From Bacillus_AB infantis_C (GTDB lineage: Bacteria; Bacillota; Bacilli; Bacillales; Cytobacillaceae): a DNA stretch of 64,000 bases. The notes beneath the pieces were generated by a model that worked only from the letters and a program-made list of their open reading frames with translations, was not told where the DNA came from and made no database searches. Position 1 is the first letter of the stretch, and each line of letters starts with the position of its first letter. The translations under genes and the position numbers were made by a program. Below are positions 24,676-33,890 of this stretch, piece by piece. The stretch is taken from contig NZ_JBNILH010000002.1 of the NCBI RefSeq assembly GCF_050107595.1, forward strand, positions 248,001 through 312,000, given 5' to 3'.

Positions 24676-26274
24676 ATGAAAAATAAAGAGACAATATCGT
24701 TCCTTGTTACTTCTGATTTACACGGCAGCATTTATCCTTACGATTACAGCACGGGAAAAGAACTGGAGGAGGGGCTTGCCAAACTGGCGTCAGTGATCAG
24801 GCAGGAGAAAGGGAAGACAGAACATACACTCCTTCTGGACAACGGCGACCTGATCCAGGGGACGCCGCTTATGTACCATTATTCCCGGTTCTTAAAGCAC
24901 CGTGTCAATCCCATGGTCCAGGTCCTGAATAAGCTGGAGTATGATGCTGCTGTAATCGGCAACCATGAATTCAATTATGGAATCGAAATGATCAAAAGCG
25001 CTGCCAGTGAATCCAATTTCCCCTGGCTGAGCGCCAATGTGCTGCACCGGACAACGAAGGAGCCGTATTTTGGAGTGCCCTATGTAATTAAGGAAATGAA
25101 TGAGCTTAAGATAGCGGTCCTTGGGATTACAACAAGCCATATCCCGAATTGGGAGAGACCTGATCATATTCAGGAACTTTTCTTCGACTCGGCAATTGAT
25201 GCTCTTGCACGCTGGATTCCTTATATAGAAGAAACCGAAAATCCCGACTTCCTCGCGGTCGCTTATCATGGAGGTTTTGAACGGGATTTGGAAACAGGCG
25301 CCAAAGCGGAGGAGGAAACAGGAGAAAATGAGGCTTACAGGATCTGCATGGAATTTCCGGAAATCGATCTGCTGATCACCGGTCATCAGCATAGGAGGAT
25401 TGCGGGCAAAGAGGTGAATGGGGTGCCGGTCATCATGCCAGGAGCCCATGGAAGCCATTTGGGCAAAGTAGAAGTGACCTTTGAAAAGGTGCGCCATGAG
25501 TGGACGATCGCCGGCCTGGAGACATCTTTGATCAGCAATGAAGGGGAGTGTGACAAGGAGATCATCCATGATGCAAGCTTTTACGAAAATGAAACGCAAA
25601 AATGGCTTGATGAAGAAATAGGCTCTCTGACGGAAAATATGCTGATCACAGATCCACTGGAAGCCAGAATCAGGGAGCATCCATTGATTGAGCTGGTCAA
25701 CCGCGTCCAGATGGACGCATCCGGTGCAAATATTTCCTGCACTGCCCTTTTCAATGAAGGTGCCCCGGGATTCAGCAGCACGGTTACCATGAGGGATATC
25801 ATGACCAATTATATTTATCCGAACACACTCTCTGTACTGCAGGTAACAGGCCAGGACATCAAAGATGCACTGGAAAGATCTGCCTCCTACTTCTGCGTTG
25901 GTGAAAATGGGGAAATTGGAGTGAATCCTTTCTTTTCAAAGCCGAAACCCCAGCATTATAATTATGATATGTGGGAAGGGATCGAGTATGAGCTGGACCT
26001 ATCCCTGCCTGAAGGAAGCCGTGTCACTGTCTTGGAGCACAGAGGAGAGGCAATGAAAATGGATGAAGTGTTTGAGGTGGTCATGAACCATTACCGGGCA
26101 GGAGGAGGAGGCGGCTACTGGATGTTTAAGAATACACCTGTCATCCGGGAGATCCATAAGGATATGACAGAACTGCTGGCTGAATATATCATGAGGGAAC
26201 AGCCTGTGAAGGCAGAAGTGAATGAAAATTGGAAGGTTACAGCTAATTCTCCATCATTGCGGCCCAAAAATTGA
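24676..26274 (+). CDS. Bifunctional metallophosphatase/5'-nucleotidase, cytoplasmic
   Basis: This 532-residue protein has an N-terminal calcineurin-like metallophosphoesterase domain with the dimetal motifs TSDLHG, DNGDLIQG, GNHEFNYG, AYHGG and GHQHRR. A C-terminal 5'-nucleotidase domain follows (about 330-500, with NHYRAGGGGGYWMF for substrate binding). The family hydrolyses 2',3'-cyclic nucleotides and 5'-nucleotides. Most relatives are secreted, but the N-terminus here is MKNKETISFLVTSDLHG with no signal peptide or lipobox, so a cytosolic role is likely. GGGAGGAG precedes the ATG. The mhqR promoter overlaps its stop codon. Confidence 0.88.
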   Translation: MKNKETISFLVTSDLHGSIYPYDYSTGKELEEGLAKLASVIRQEKGKTEHTLLLDNGDLIQGTPLMYHYSRFLKHRVNPMVQVLNKLEYDAAVIGNHEFNYGIEMIKSAASESNFPWLSANVLHRTTKEPYFGVPYVIKEMNELKIAVLGITTSHIPNWERPDHIQELFFDSAIDALARWIPYIEETENPDFLAVAYHGGFERDLETGAKAEEETGENEAYRICMEFPEIDLLITGHQHRRIAGKEVNGVPVIMPGAHGSHLGKVEVTFEKVRHEWTIAGLETSLISNEGECDKEIIHDASFYENETQKWLDEEIGSLTENMLITDPLEARIREHPLIELVNRVQMDASGANISCTALFNEGAPGFSSTVTMRDIMTNYIYPNTLSVLQVTGQDIKDALERSASYFCVGENGEIGVNPFFSKPKPQHYNYDMWEGIEYELDLSLPEGSRVTVLEHRGEAMKMDEVFEVVMNHYRAGGGGGYWMFKNTPVIREIHKDMTELLAEYIMREQPVKAEVNENWKVTANSPSLRPKN

Positions 26275-26299
26275 CACAAGAGGCAAGCTTCCTTATAAT
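26271..26299 (+). promoter_or_regulatory. Sigma-A promoter of mhqR
   Basis: Consensus TTGACA (26271-26276, overlapping the upstream stop codon) and TATAAT (26294-26299) are 17 bases apart, about 50 bp before the mhqR start. Confidence 0.85.
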
Positions 26300-26346
26300 A
26301 ATGCTGAATTTGAGATAAAATAATGTGTTAAAGGATCTGTTTAAAA

Positions 26347-26787
26347 ATGGGGAACGAACAGGTAAATCAATCATTAAAGCTTTTTATCGTTTTATCAAGG
26401 GCCTGCAGGGCTGTTAATGAGAATGTCAATAAGCTGATTCAGACATACGGATTGAATCCGACTGAATTTGCGGTGCTTGAGCTGCTCTATCACAAAGGGG
26501 ACCAGCCGCTGCAGCAAATCGGCGGAAAAATCCTGCTTGCAAGCGGCAGTATTACCTATGTAGTGGACAAGCTTGAAGAAAAAGGGTATCTTCGCCGTGT
26601 GGCCTGCCCGACAGACCGGCGCGTGACATTTGCCCAGATTACAGAAAAAGGAAAAACGTTCATCGAAGAAATCTTTCCGTCTCATGAGCAGTTCATCCAT
26701 GAATTGGTGTCAGAGCTCTCTAATGAAGAAAAGCAGACAGCGATCGATCTTTTAAAGAAACTCGGCTTATCTGTCGGCAGATTTTAA
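26347..26787 (+). CDS. mhqR: MarR-family repressor, MhqR-like
   Basis: This 146-residue winged-helix regulator is very close to B. subtilis MhqR (YkvE), as in LNPTEFAVLELLYHKGDQPL, KILLASGSITYVVDKLE and TDRRVTFAQITEKG. MhqR represses quinone and azo-compound detoxification genes (mhqNOP, mhqED, azoR2) and is released by methylhydroquinone. None of those targets is adjacent here, as in B. subtilis, so it acts in trans. The ATG has only a weak ribosome site. Position after kinD matches the B. subtilis order. Confidence 0.87.
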   Translation: MGNEQVNQSLKLFIVLSRACRAVNENVNKLIQTYGLNPTEFAVLELLYHKGDQPLQQIGGKILLASGSITYVVDKLEEKGYLRRVACPTDRRVTFAQITEKGKTFIEEIFPSHEQFIHELVSELSNEEKQTAIDLLKKLGLSVGRF

Positions 26788-26898
26788 AGCAAAGCACAGT
26801 GATCCTGCTGTGTTTTTTGTTTTTTCAGGAGGATTTATCTGCTGGATGTCGAATCTTTAGTATGGTTTTTGAAAATAAAGATATTCGGGGGGAAAAGA

Positions 26899-28593
26899 AT
26901 GAAATTCAGTGATTATACATATGTCCGTCCAGACATGGACGAAGCGGGCAAAAAATTTGAAGCTGCCCTGGAGAGGTTCAGGGGGGCAGCAAGTGCCGAT
27001 GAACAGAATGAAGCGATGAAAGAAATCAATCAGATTCGCAATGATATTGGGACAATGTTCAACTTATGCTATATCCGCCATTCGATTGATACAAATGACG
27101 AATTTTATAAAAATGAACAGGATTATATGGATGAAGTACAGCCGCAGCTGGAAGGGTTTGTAACGGATTATTATAAAGAGCTGGTAGAATCAAAGTTTCG
27201 TTCAGAGCTTGAAGAAAAATGGGGAAAGCAGCTTTTTGCACTGGCTGATGCCCAGCTGAAGGTGTTCAAGCCTGAAATCCTTCCACTCATGCAGACGGAG
27301 AATAAGCTATCATCTGAATATACGAAGCTGATGGCCTCCGCCAAGATTGATTTTGAAGGTGAAGAGCGCACGCTGGCCCAAATGGAGCCTTTTACTGAAT
27401 CAACCGACAGGGAAATGAGGAAAAGGGCACAGGAGGCACGTTTCGGATTCCTTGCTGACAATGAAGAGGAGCTAGACCGGATCTATGACGAACTTGTAAA
27501 AGTCAGGACCGAAATTGCGCAGAAGCTTGGCTACAATAACTTTGTAGAGCTGGCGTACTATAGAATGTACCGGACGGATTATAATGCAGAAATGGTCGCC
27601 AAATTCCGCGGCCAGGTCAAAGAGCATATCGTCCCGATCGCGACAAAGCTAAAGCAGCGCCAGCAGGATAGAATCGGCCTTGATGAATTGAAATACTATG
27701 ATGAGCCATTCCTATATAAGACCGGCAATGCAGTACCGAAGGGAAGCCCTGAGTGGATCATTAAGAACGGCCAGAAAATGTATGACGAACTCTCAGAAGA
27801 AACAGGCAGATTCTTTTCTTTTATGAATGATAATCAGCTGATGGATCTTGTGGCGAAAAAGGGGAAAGCAGGAGGCGGCTACTGTACCTATATTGAGAAC
27901 CATAAAGCACCGTTCATCTTCTCCAATTTCAATGGAACTTCAGGTGATATCGATGTGCTCACACATGAAGCCGGCCATGCTTTCCAGGTATATTCAAGCA
28001 GCGATTTTGAAATTCCTGAATACAACTGGCCGACTTATGAAGCGGCAGAAATCCATTCCATGAGCATGGAGTTCTTCACATGGCCATGGATGGAGAATTT
28101 CTTTAAGGAAGATACAGACAAGTACAAGTTTTCCCACTTAAGCTCAGCATTACTTTTCCTTCCTTACGGAGTAAGCGTCGATGAATTCCAGCATTGGGTA
28201 TACGAAAATCACACCGCTACTCCACAGGAGCGTAAGCAGGCCTGGAGGGAAATTGAAAGGAAATACCAGCCGCATAAAGACTATGAAGGAAATGAGTATC
28301 TGGAGAACGGCGGTTTCTGGCAGCGCCAGGGGCATATCTTTAATTCGCCTTTCTATTATATTGACTATACGCTTGCACAGATTTGCGCTTTCCAGTTCTG
28401 GAAGCGTTCAAGGGAAAACCAGGAAGAGGCATGGAGCGATTATGTCAAACTGTGCGGATTGGGCGGAAGCCTTCCTTTCACAGAGCTTGTCAAGGAAGCC
28501 AATCTTCTTTCACCATTTGAGGAAGGCTGTGTAGAATCCGTAATCGGTGAAATTGAAAGCTGGCTGAATTCTGTAGATGACCAAAGCCTGTAA
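26899..28593 (+). CDS. M3-family oligoendopeptidase
   Basis: This 564-residue cytoplasmic zinc peptidase has the HExxH motif in LTHEAGHAFQVYSS (about residues 354-367), with the third ligand Glu further on around YEAAEIHSMSMEFF. It belongs to the thimet/PepF group that cleaves short peptides. The ATG at 26899 follows GGGGGG; the longer in-frame start at 26869 is unsupported. It is monocistronic with a strong terminator. B. subtilis has motBA in the corresponding interval, so this gene is part of a local replacement. Confidence 0.9.
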   Translation: MKFSDYTYVRPDMDEAGKKFEAALERFRGAASADEQNEAMKEINQIRNDIGTMFNLCYIRHSIDTNDEFYKNEQDYMDEVQPQLEGFVTDYYKELVESKFRSELEEKWGKQLFALADAQLKVFKPEILPLMQTENKLSSEYTKLMASAKIDFEGEERTLAQMEPFTESTDREMRKRAQEARFGFLADNEEELDRIYDELVKVRTEIAQKLGYNNFVELAYYRMYRTDYNAEMVAKFRGQVKEHIVPIATKLKQRQQDRIGLDELKYYDEPFLYKTGNAVPKGSPEWIIKNGQKMYDELSEETGRFFSFMNDNQLMDLVAKKGKAGGGYCTYIENHKAPFIFSNFNGTSGDIDVLTHEAGHAFQVYSSSDFEIPEYNWPTYEAAEIHSMSMEFFTWPWMENFFKEDTDKYKFSHLSSALLFLPYGVSVDEFQHWVYENHTATPQERKQAWREIERKYQPHKDYEGNEYLENGGFWQRQGHIFNSPFYYIDYTLAQICAFQFWKRSRENQEEAWSDYVKLCGLGGSLPFTELVKEANLLSPFEEGCVESVIGEIESWLNSVDDQSL

Positions 28594-28599
28594 AGTAAG

Positions 28600-28628
28600 A
28601 AGAGCCGGGGATCCCCCGGCTCTTTTTT
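28600..28628 (+). terminator. Rho-independent terminator of the M3 peptidase gene
   Basis: AGAGCCGGGG pairs with CCCCGGCTCT around AT, followed by TTTTTT. Confidence 0.9.
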
Positions 28629-28630
28629 GG

Positions 28631-28740
28631 TGTTTAGGAATGTATGAATTGAAAGACCCCCATGAAGTATGAAGACGCTGCTACAGGAAGTGGAGTTCTT
28701 AGTCGGCGTTTCTTAAGGGTGATCAAGGCGTTTGCGTTTT
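28631..28740 (+). repeat. Intergenic repeat, copy A (short form)
   Basis: It begins TGTTTAGGAATGTATGAATTG like copy B (36202), lacks the central hairpin, and keeps the 3' module GAAGACGCTGCTACAGGAAG...TTCTTAGTCGGCGTTTCTTA, then a GATCAAGGCGTTTGCG tail. It lies directly after a terminator. Confidence 0.7.
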
Positions 28741-28743
28741 TGT

Positions 28744-30348
28744 TCAGCAAAGCTCTTCTGACTGATTGCCGTCCTGTCCTTCTGTTAAAAGGGGGAGATG
28801 GATTTCGGCTGTTGTACCAGCCCCCACCCTGCTGGTGATCGCGAGCCTGCCTTTATGCTGCTGGATAATCTGCTCTGTAATCATCAGCCCTAGGCCAGTG
28901 CCTGATTCCTTAGTGGTAAAGAAAGGTTTTTTGATATGTTGCAGAAGTTCCTCGGGCATACCGCAACCGCTGTCTGCGATTAGAATTCTTGCTTCACCGC
29001 TGCTGGTCTGTCTGCACGAGATTTTAACAACACCGCCTTCCTGCATAGAGTCAATGCTGTTTTGAACCAGATTGATGCATGCCTGCTTAAGCTTGCCGGG
29101 ATCGCAAAGGACAGTTCCGCAGCCAGGCGGAATATCTTTCAGAACATGTACATTTCTATAATGTGCCTCAGACTCAAACAGGAGCGCTGCTTCACTTAGC
29201 AGCGGTTCGAGCGGCTGAGGTTTCATAATTGGTGTGTGCGGTTTGGATAGATACAGAAATTCATTGATGATCCCGTTCATCCGCTCCAGTTCAGAATGAA
29301 TGATTGAAATATATTGCCCATAATCATTATCTTTTTCACCGATCATTTGGATAAAGCCTGATATGACCGTTATTGGATTTTTTATTTCGTGGGCGACGCT
29401 CGCTGCCATCTCACCGGTGACCTTCAATTTTTCAGAATTCCGCAGGTACTCTTCCAGCTTTTTCTTTTCAGTTACATCCCTTATGACCATTGATACTGCA
29501 AAAATATTAAGTTGAGAACTATAGACAGGGGATACGGTCGCCTCCAGCACGATTGGCTCATCACTGACACCCGGAAAAGAAAGTTCAGCTCCGGAAATAC
29601 TGCGGCCAAGAAGCGCTGAATCCAGCATAGCGGAAATCTCACCATTTTTATCCGCTATGATGGCTTCAAGACTGTCCCCAAGCTCCGGGGCTGCCGATTG
29701 AAACAGCAGGGAGAAACTGTCATTCATTCTTAGAATCCTTTTTTCTGCATCTGCTATTACAATGGAATCGCTGGTATTGTCAAAAAAAGCGTCAATATAG
29801 GACCTGGTAGATTCCAGGTCCTTCCTCGCAGCCATTTCATTTCTCTCCGCTTTTTCCCACAGCCTGTTCGCATGTTTGATCATGAAAAAAAGCAGAATGC
29901 TTGTTAGCATAGCAAACAGGAGGATATAAGGCAGATCCTCAGGACCGGACATTTCTGCAATTATATGTCCATTGGCCGCATTCAGGGTTATAAGGGCTGC
30001 GGCAGCCAGCGAGCTGGAGATGACAAGGGCAAGATAGCTTTGGTAAAAGGCAGATAAAATGATTCCGAACACCAGAAAAATATAATTGACCAAATAAGGA
30101 AGCTGCAGGTTCAGGTAAAACAGATAACTGTATATACTGGCCAGGATTACAATCATCATAAAGTGAGGCTTTGGCTTAAAATAATTGAGGCCGCTGAGCA
30201 GCAGGCAAAAGCCAAGACCTACAGGCGGCCACAGCAGATCATGACGCTGATCGACGAATGTGTAAAAAGCTGTATCGATTATGTAAAACAGCCAGAGCAG
30301 CTGTATCAGAAGCAGATTCCGGCTTTCTATCAGGCTTGTTTTGTTCAT
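28744..30348 (-). CDS. Membrane PAS sensor histidine kinase, sporulation-kinase type
   Basis: The 534-residue kinase has six or so N-terminal membrane helices (about 10-160), a coiled coil, one PAS domain (about 185-300), HisKA with the active His in ASVAHEIKNPITVISGF, and a GHKL ATPase (NLVQNSIDSM, DSGCGMP, GTGLGLMI). The multi-helix sensor resembles KinB-type architecture, but the PAS domain argues for a KinC/KinE-like function. No response regulator is near, so Spo0F is the probable partner. The nearest ribosome site is a weak AAAGG before the ATG. It occupies the interval where B. subtilis has motBA. Confidence 0.8.
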   Translation of the reverse strand: MNKTSLIESRNLLLIQLLWLFYIIDTAFYTFVDQRHDLLWPPVGLGFCLLLSGLNYFKPKPHFMMIVILASIYSYLFYLNLQLPYLVNYIFLVFGIILSAFYQSYLALVISSSLAAAALITLNAANGHIIAEMSGPEDLPYILLFAMLTSILLFFMIKHANRLWEKAERNEMAARKDLESTRSYIDAFFDNTSDSIVIADAEKRILRMNDSFSLLFQSAAPELGDSLEAIIADKNGEISAMLDSALLGRSISGAELSFPGVSDEPIVLEATVSPVYSSQLNIFAVSMVIRDVTEKKKLEEYLRNSEKLKVTGEMAASVAHEIKNPITVISGFIQMIGEKDNDYGQYISIIHSELERMNGIINEFLYLSKPHTPIMKPQPLEPLLSEAALLFESEAHYRNVHVLKDIPPGCGTVLCDPGKLKQACINLVQNSIDSMQEGGVVKISCRQTSSGEARILIADSGCGMPEELLQHIKKPFFTTKESGTGLGLMITEQIIQQHKGRLAITSRVGAGTTAEIHLPLLTEGQDGNQSEELC

Positions 30349-30496
30349 AGCTTTTGTTGCCTTTCAGATGATTTATTCACCAATTTTATCACAATTTGTA
30401 AAAATTTGATGAATATCTTTCGAATCTAACAGAAAAAAAGACATACAGTAAGCCTGAATTAAGCTTCTGTATGTCTTTCTAAATTGTACTGCATCT

Positions 30497-32623
30497 TTAT
30501 TTTCCAGTAACCACAATGGTTCCATCCAGAAGGTCTGCATGCAGCTGCCTGCATGATGGATCTTCCAGAATAATGTCCGCAATTTTGTCTTCCAGCTGCT
30601 CCTGGATTGCCCTTCTAAGCGGACGGGCTCCAAAAGCCGGATGATAGCCAAGCTCGGCCAGTTTTTCAACCGCTTCTTCAGTGAAAGTCAGTAGCATCTC
30701 TTGTTCTTTGAGTGCCGTATTCAGCTCCTCAAGCATCAGCTGCACGATTTTCAGCAGGCTGTCTTTTTCCAGCTGTTTAAACTCAATGATGCTGTCAAAT
30801 CTGTTCAGGAACTCTGGCTTAAAGAAACTGCCCAGAGAATCAAGGATGCCTGATTCCTTCACTGCGCTGCTGCCGAAACCTACCTTGATTTCCCTGTGGC
30901 CTGCACCGGCGTTGCTTGTCATGATAATTACAGAATCCTTAAAGCTGACGGTCCTGCCCTGGCTGTCTGTCAGGCGGCCGTCTTCAAGAATCTGCAGGAA
31001 CATATGCTGTACGTCAGGGTGGGCTTTTTCTATCTCATCCAGCAGGATGATGCTGTATGGATTTCTCCGCACCTTCTCAGTCAGCTGGCCTGCTTCATCA
31101 TGTCCGACGTATCCCGGAGGGGAACCGATGATTTTTGATATGCTGTGTTTTTCCATATATTCACTCATATCAAGCCTGATCATGCTGTCTTTAGAGCCAA
31201 AGAGCTCTTCAGCAAGCGTTTTTGTCAGTTCGGTTTTACCAACACCGGTTGGACCGACAAATAAGAAAGAGCCTATTGGGCGGTTTTTGGATTTTAATCC
31301 AGCCCTGCTTCTGCGTACTGCCTTGGCGACCTTTTTAACGGCTTCATCCTGGCCGATCACTTTTTCGGAAAGGGATTTTTCCAGGTTCTTCATCTTGGAT
31401 TGTTCATCATGCTGTATTTTGCCGACTGGGATGCCGGTTTTTCTTTCTATGATTTCCTGGATATGCTCCACTTCCACAACCGGCCTTTTGGCGGAATCAT
31501 TATTTAATGCTTTTTCCAGCTTAATTTCCTGTTCGCGAAGCTTGGCCGCTTCTTCATAGTCCTCTTTCTTCAAGACTTCATCTTTGGCTGCTGATATTTC
31601 AGCCAGCCTCTGCTCAATTTCTTCCCCAGGTGTATATTCTGCTGTAAGATTGATTTTTGATCCCGCTTCATCCAATAGATCTATGGCTTTATCCGGAAGG
31701 AATCTGTCCTGGATATATCTGCTTGACAGAGTGACGCATGCTGACAGCGCCTCTTCAGAATAGATGACTTCATGGAAGTCCTCATATTTGGACTGAAGGC
31801 CTTTCAGAATTTCTAAAGCCTGTTCCTGTGTTGGCTCCTGAATGTGAACAGGCTGGAAGCGCCTTTCAAGCGCCGGGTCTTTTTCAATCTGGCGATACTC
31901 CTTCAAAGTAGTCGCACCGATCACCTGAAGTTCGCCGCGTGCAAGGGCAGGCTTCAGAATGTTGCCAGCGTCCATGGAGCCTTCAGCGGATCCTGCTCCG
32001 ACAAGAAGGTGAATTTCATCAATGAACAGGATAATATTTTTCCTCTCCTGCAGCTCTGTGATAAGCTGTTTCATCCGTTCTTCAAACTGTCCGCGAATGC
32101 CGGTATTGGCAACAAGCGAAGCGACATCAAGAAGATAAACTTCTTTATTCAGCAGTTTGCGGGGTGCTTTCTTTTCAGATATCTTCAGTGCCAGTCCTTC
32201 TGCAATGGCAGTTTTCCCGACACCTGGCTCCCCGATCAGTACTGGATTATTTTTATTTCTCCGATTCAGGATTTCAATGACACGGTCAATCTCTTCATCC
32301 CTGCCAATCACAGGATCTATTAACCCTGCATTGGCAGCATTGCTCAGGTTCTTGCCGAACTGGTCAATAAAGCCGTCTGTCTTTTTGCCTTTTGGCTGCT
32401 GTTTCATTCCCTTGCCGGCACCGCCTTCACCGGCGCCCATTTGTTTGAACAAGTCTTCCATGCCGGAAGCTTCAAAGGGATTCTGATATCCGAATGAAGC
32501 GTTCATTTTTTGCTTTTCGGTCTGATAGCAGCTGCTGCAGAGATGTGTTTCAATTTTATTGCCATTTATATTAAACCTTAATTGAATTGTCGCCTGGTTT
32601 TGTTGACATTTTTCACAGTTCAT
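30497..32623 (-). CDS. clpE: ATP-dependent Clp protease ATP-binding subunit ClpE
   Basis: The 708-residue HSP100/Clp ATPase has an N-terminal zinc finger (CEKCQQN...CSSC) diagnostic for ClpE. AAA domain 1 (GEPGVGKTAIAEG, FIDEIH) is followed by a UVR-like coiled region (KKEDYEEAAKLREQEIKLEK) and AAA domain 2 (GPTGVGKTELTKTLAEELFG, LLDEIEKAH). It unfolds damaged proteins for ClpP and helps disaggregation after heat stress. The ATG at 32623 follows AGGAGG by nine bases. CtsR boxes in the promoter show class III heat-shock control. Its place before ykvI matches B. subtilis. Confidence 0.96.
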   Translation of the reverse strand: MNCEKCQQNQATIQLRFNINGNKIETHLCSSCYQTEKQKMNASFGYQNPFEASGMEDLFKQMGAGEGGAGKGMKQQPKGKKTDGFIDQFGKNLSNAANAGLIDPVIGRDEEIDRVIEILNRRNKNNPVLIGEPGVGKTAIAEGLALKISEKKAPRKLLNKEVYLLDVASLVANTGIRGQFEERMKQLITELQERKNIILFIDEIHLLVGAGSAEGSMDAGNILKPALARGELQVIGATTLKEYRQIEKDPALERRFQPVHIQEPTQEQALEILKGLQSKYEDFHEVIYSEEALSACVTLSSRYIQDRFLPDKAIDLLDEAGSKINLTAEYTPGEEIEQRLAEISAAKDEVLKKEDYEEAAKLREQEIKLEKALNNDSAKRPVVEVEHIQEIIERKTGIPVGKIQHDEQSKMKNLEKSLSEKVIGQDEAVKKVAKAVRRSRAGLKSKNRPIGSFLFVGPTGVGKTELTKTLAEELFGSKDSMIRLDMSEYMEKHSISKIIGSPPGYVGHDEAGQLTEKVRRNPYSIILLDEIEKAHPDVQHMFLQILEDGRLTDSQGRTVSFKDSVIIMTSNAGAGHREIKVGFGSSAVKESGILDSLGSFFKPEFLNRFDSIIEFKQLEKDSLLKIVQLMLEELNTALKEQEMLLTFTEEAVEKLAELGYHPAFGARPLRRAIQEQLEDKIADIILEDPSCRQLHADLLDGTIVVTGK

Positions 32624-32648
32624 CAATCAATGCCTCCTATATGTTGAC

Positions 32649-32706
32649 TTTGACTATATTTGACTAACTTTGATTTTATTATACTTTGACCTAATTTGAC
32701 TTTCAA
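32649..32706 (-). promoter_or_regulatory. clpE promoter with two CtsR boxes
   Basis: Minus-strand TTGAAA (32706-32701) and TATAAT (32683-32678) are 17 bases apart. CtsR heptad repeats AGTCAAATTAGGTCAAA (32701-32685) fill the spacer, and AGTCAAATATAGTCAAA (32665-32649) follows downstream of the start. Both fit the direct-repeat consensus GGTCAAA-NAN-GGTCAAA, so repression by CtsR is clear. Confidence 0.92.
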
Positions 32707-32807
32707 GCAATAAGACTTGGCAATTTTAGCCAAAGAAATGAATTGTTTTGAAAAGCTCGTCTTTGTTGACAAAGCCGGTCATATACATGAAGGGAGGAGG
32801 CGGTTTC

Positions 32808-33851
32808 GTGAAAAACTGGACTGGAGCCTTGCAGATTGCTGCTGTCTATGTCGGTACAGTAGTAGGAGCGGGTTTTGCAACAGGCAAGGAAATAGTAGAG
32901 TTTTTTACCCGGTTCGGGTTTATCGGGCTGATCGGAATTCTGATGAGCGGATATATATTTATTATGCTGGGAACAAAGCTGATGAGGATCTCAGCCCGGA
33001 TACATGCAAGATCTTACCAGGAGCTGAATGATTATCTGTTCGGCAGATATTTTGGGAAAGTGATCAATATCCTGACATTAATCATGCTCCTTGGCGTATG
33101 TGCGGTCATGCTGTCAGGCGCAGGAGCTGTATTTCAGGAGCAGCTTGGATTGTCCAAGCTCTCAGGGGTGTTTGCAACGATCATATTGTCTGTAATTGTG
33201 ATGATTCTGGGCATTAAAGGCCTTTTTGCTGTGAATTTATTTGTTGTGCCTATGATGATTGCCTTTAGTTTTATCTTAATGTTCATTTCTATAAGACTTC
33301 CGGGCTTTCAGGAGCAGCTGCTGTTCATTCCGTTTGCGGAGGATGGTTGGAAAGCTGTAGCTGCGCCATTTTCCTATACCGCCCTTAATCTGGCCCTGGC
33401 ACAGGCGGTCCTGGTGCCTGTTGCGGCTGAGATAAAGGATGACCGGACCATTAGGATGGGAGGATATATCGGAGGGGCGGCATTGACCATCATCCTTTTA
33501 TCAAGCCATCTGACTCTTGTGATGCTGCCTGACCTGGAAGTGTATGAAATACCGATGGCTGTCATCATGAAAAATCTTGCTTCCGGTTTTTACGGCCTGT
33601 TTGTACTGATCATATATGGAGAGATCTTTACCTCGATAATCGGGAATATTTTCGGGCTGGAGAGACAGATAAGGCAGTATGTTTCTATCCCGGCAATCTG
33701 GTCGGTCGGGGGTATTTACTTTATCACCTGTTTGATCAGCATGATAGAATACAGTACACTGCTATCCTATCTTTATCCGATATTCGGGTATGTCAGCATT
33801 CTATTTATTGTCTTGCTCTGGATTAAGCCTGCAGAAGAGAAAGAATCATAA
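32808..33851 (+). CDS. ykvI: YkvI family membrane protein
   Basis: This 347-residue protein has about ten membrane helices. The conserved start QIAAVYVGTVVGAGFATGKE is typical of the YkvI family, distantly related to amino-acid/APC-fold transporters with the unwound GTVVGAG helix. The substrate is unknown. The GTG at 32808 follows GGGAGGAGG, giving the same length as B. subtilis YkvI; the in-frame ATG at 32748 is not used. It is divergent from clpE as in B. subtilis, and a bidirectional terminator follows. Confidence 0.88.
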   Translation: MKNWTGALQIAAVYVGTVVGAGFATGKEIVEFFTRFGFIGLIGILMSGYIFIMLGTKLMRISARIHARSYQELNDYLFGRYFGKVINILTLIMLLGVCAVMLSGAGAVFQEQLGLSKLSGVFATIILSVIVMILGIKGLFAVNLFVVPMMIAFSFILMFISIRLPGFQEQLLFIPFAEDGWKAVAAPFSYTALNLALAQAVLVPVAAEIKDDRTIRMGGYIGGAALTIILLSSHLTLVMLPDLEVYEIPMAVIMKNLASGFYGLFVLIIYGEIFTSIIGNIFGLERQIRQYVSIPAIWSVGGIYFITCLISMIEYSTLLSYLYPIFGYVSILFIVLLWIKPAEEKES

Positions 33852-33854
33852 AAA

Positions 33855-33889
33855 AACAGGCCGATGAGGTGATTCATCGGCCTGTTTTC
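33855..33889. terminator. Bidirectional terminator between ykvI and the lipoprotein gene
   Basis: AAAACAGGCCGATGA pairs with TCATCGGCCTGTTTT, with an A-run before and a T-rich tail after. Confidence 0.85.
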
Positions 33890-33890
33890 C

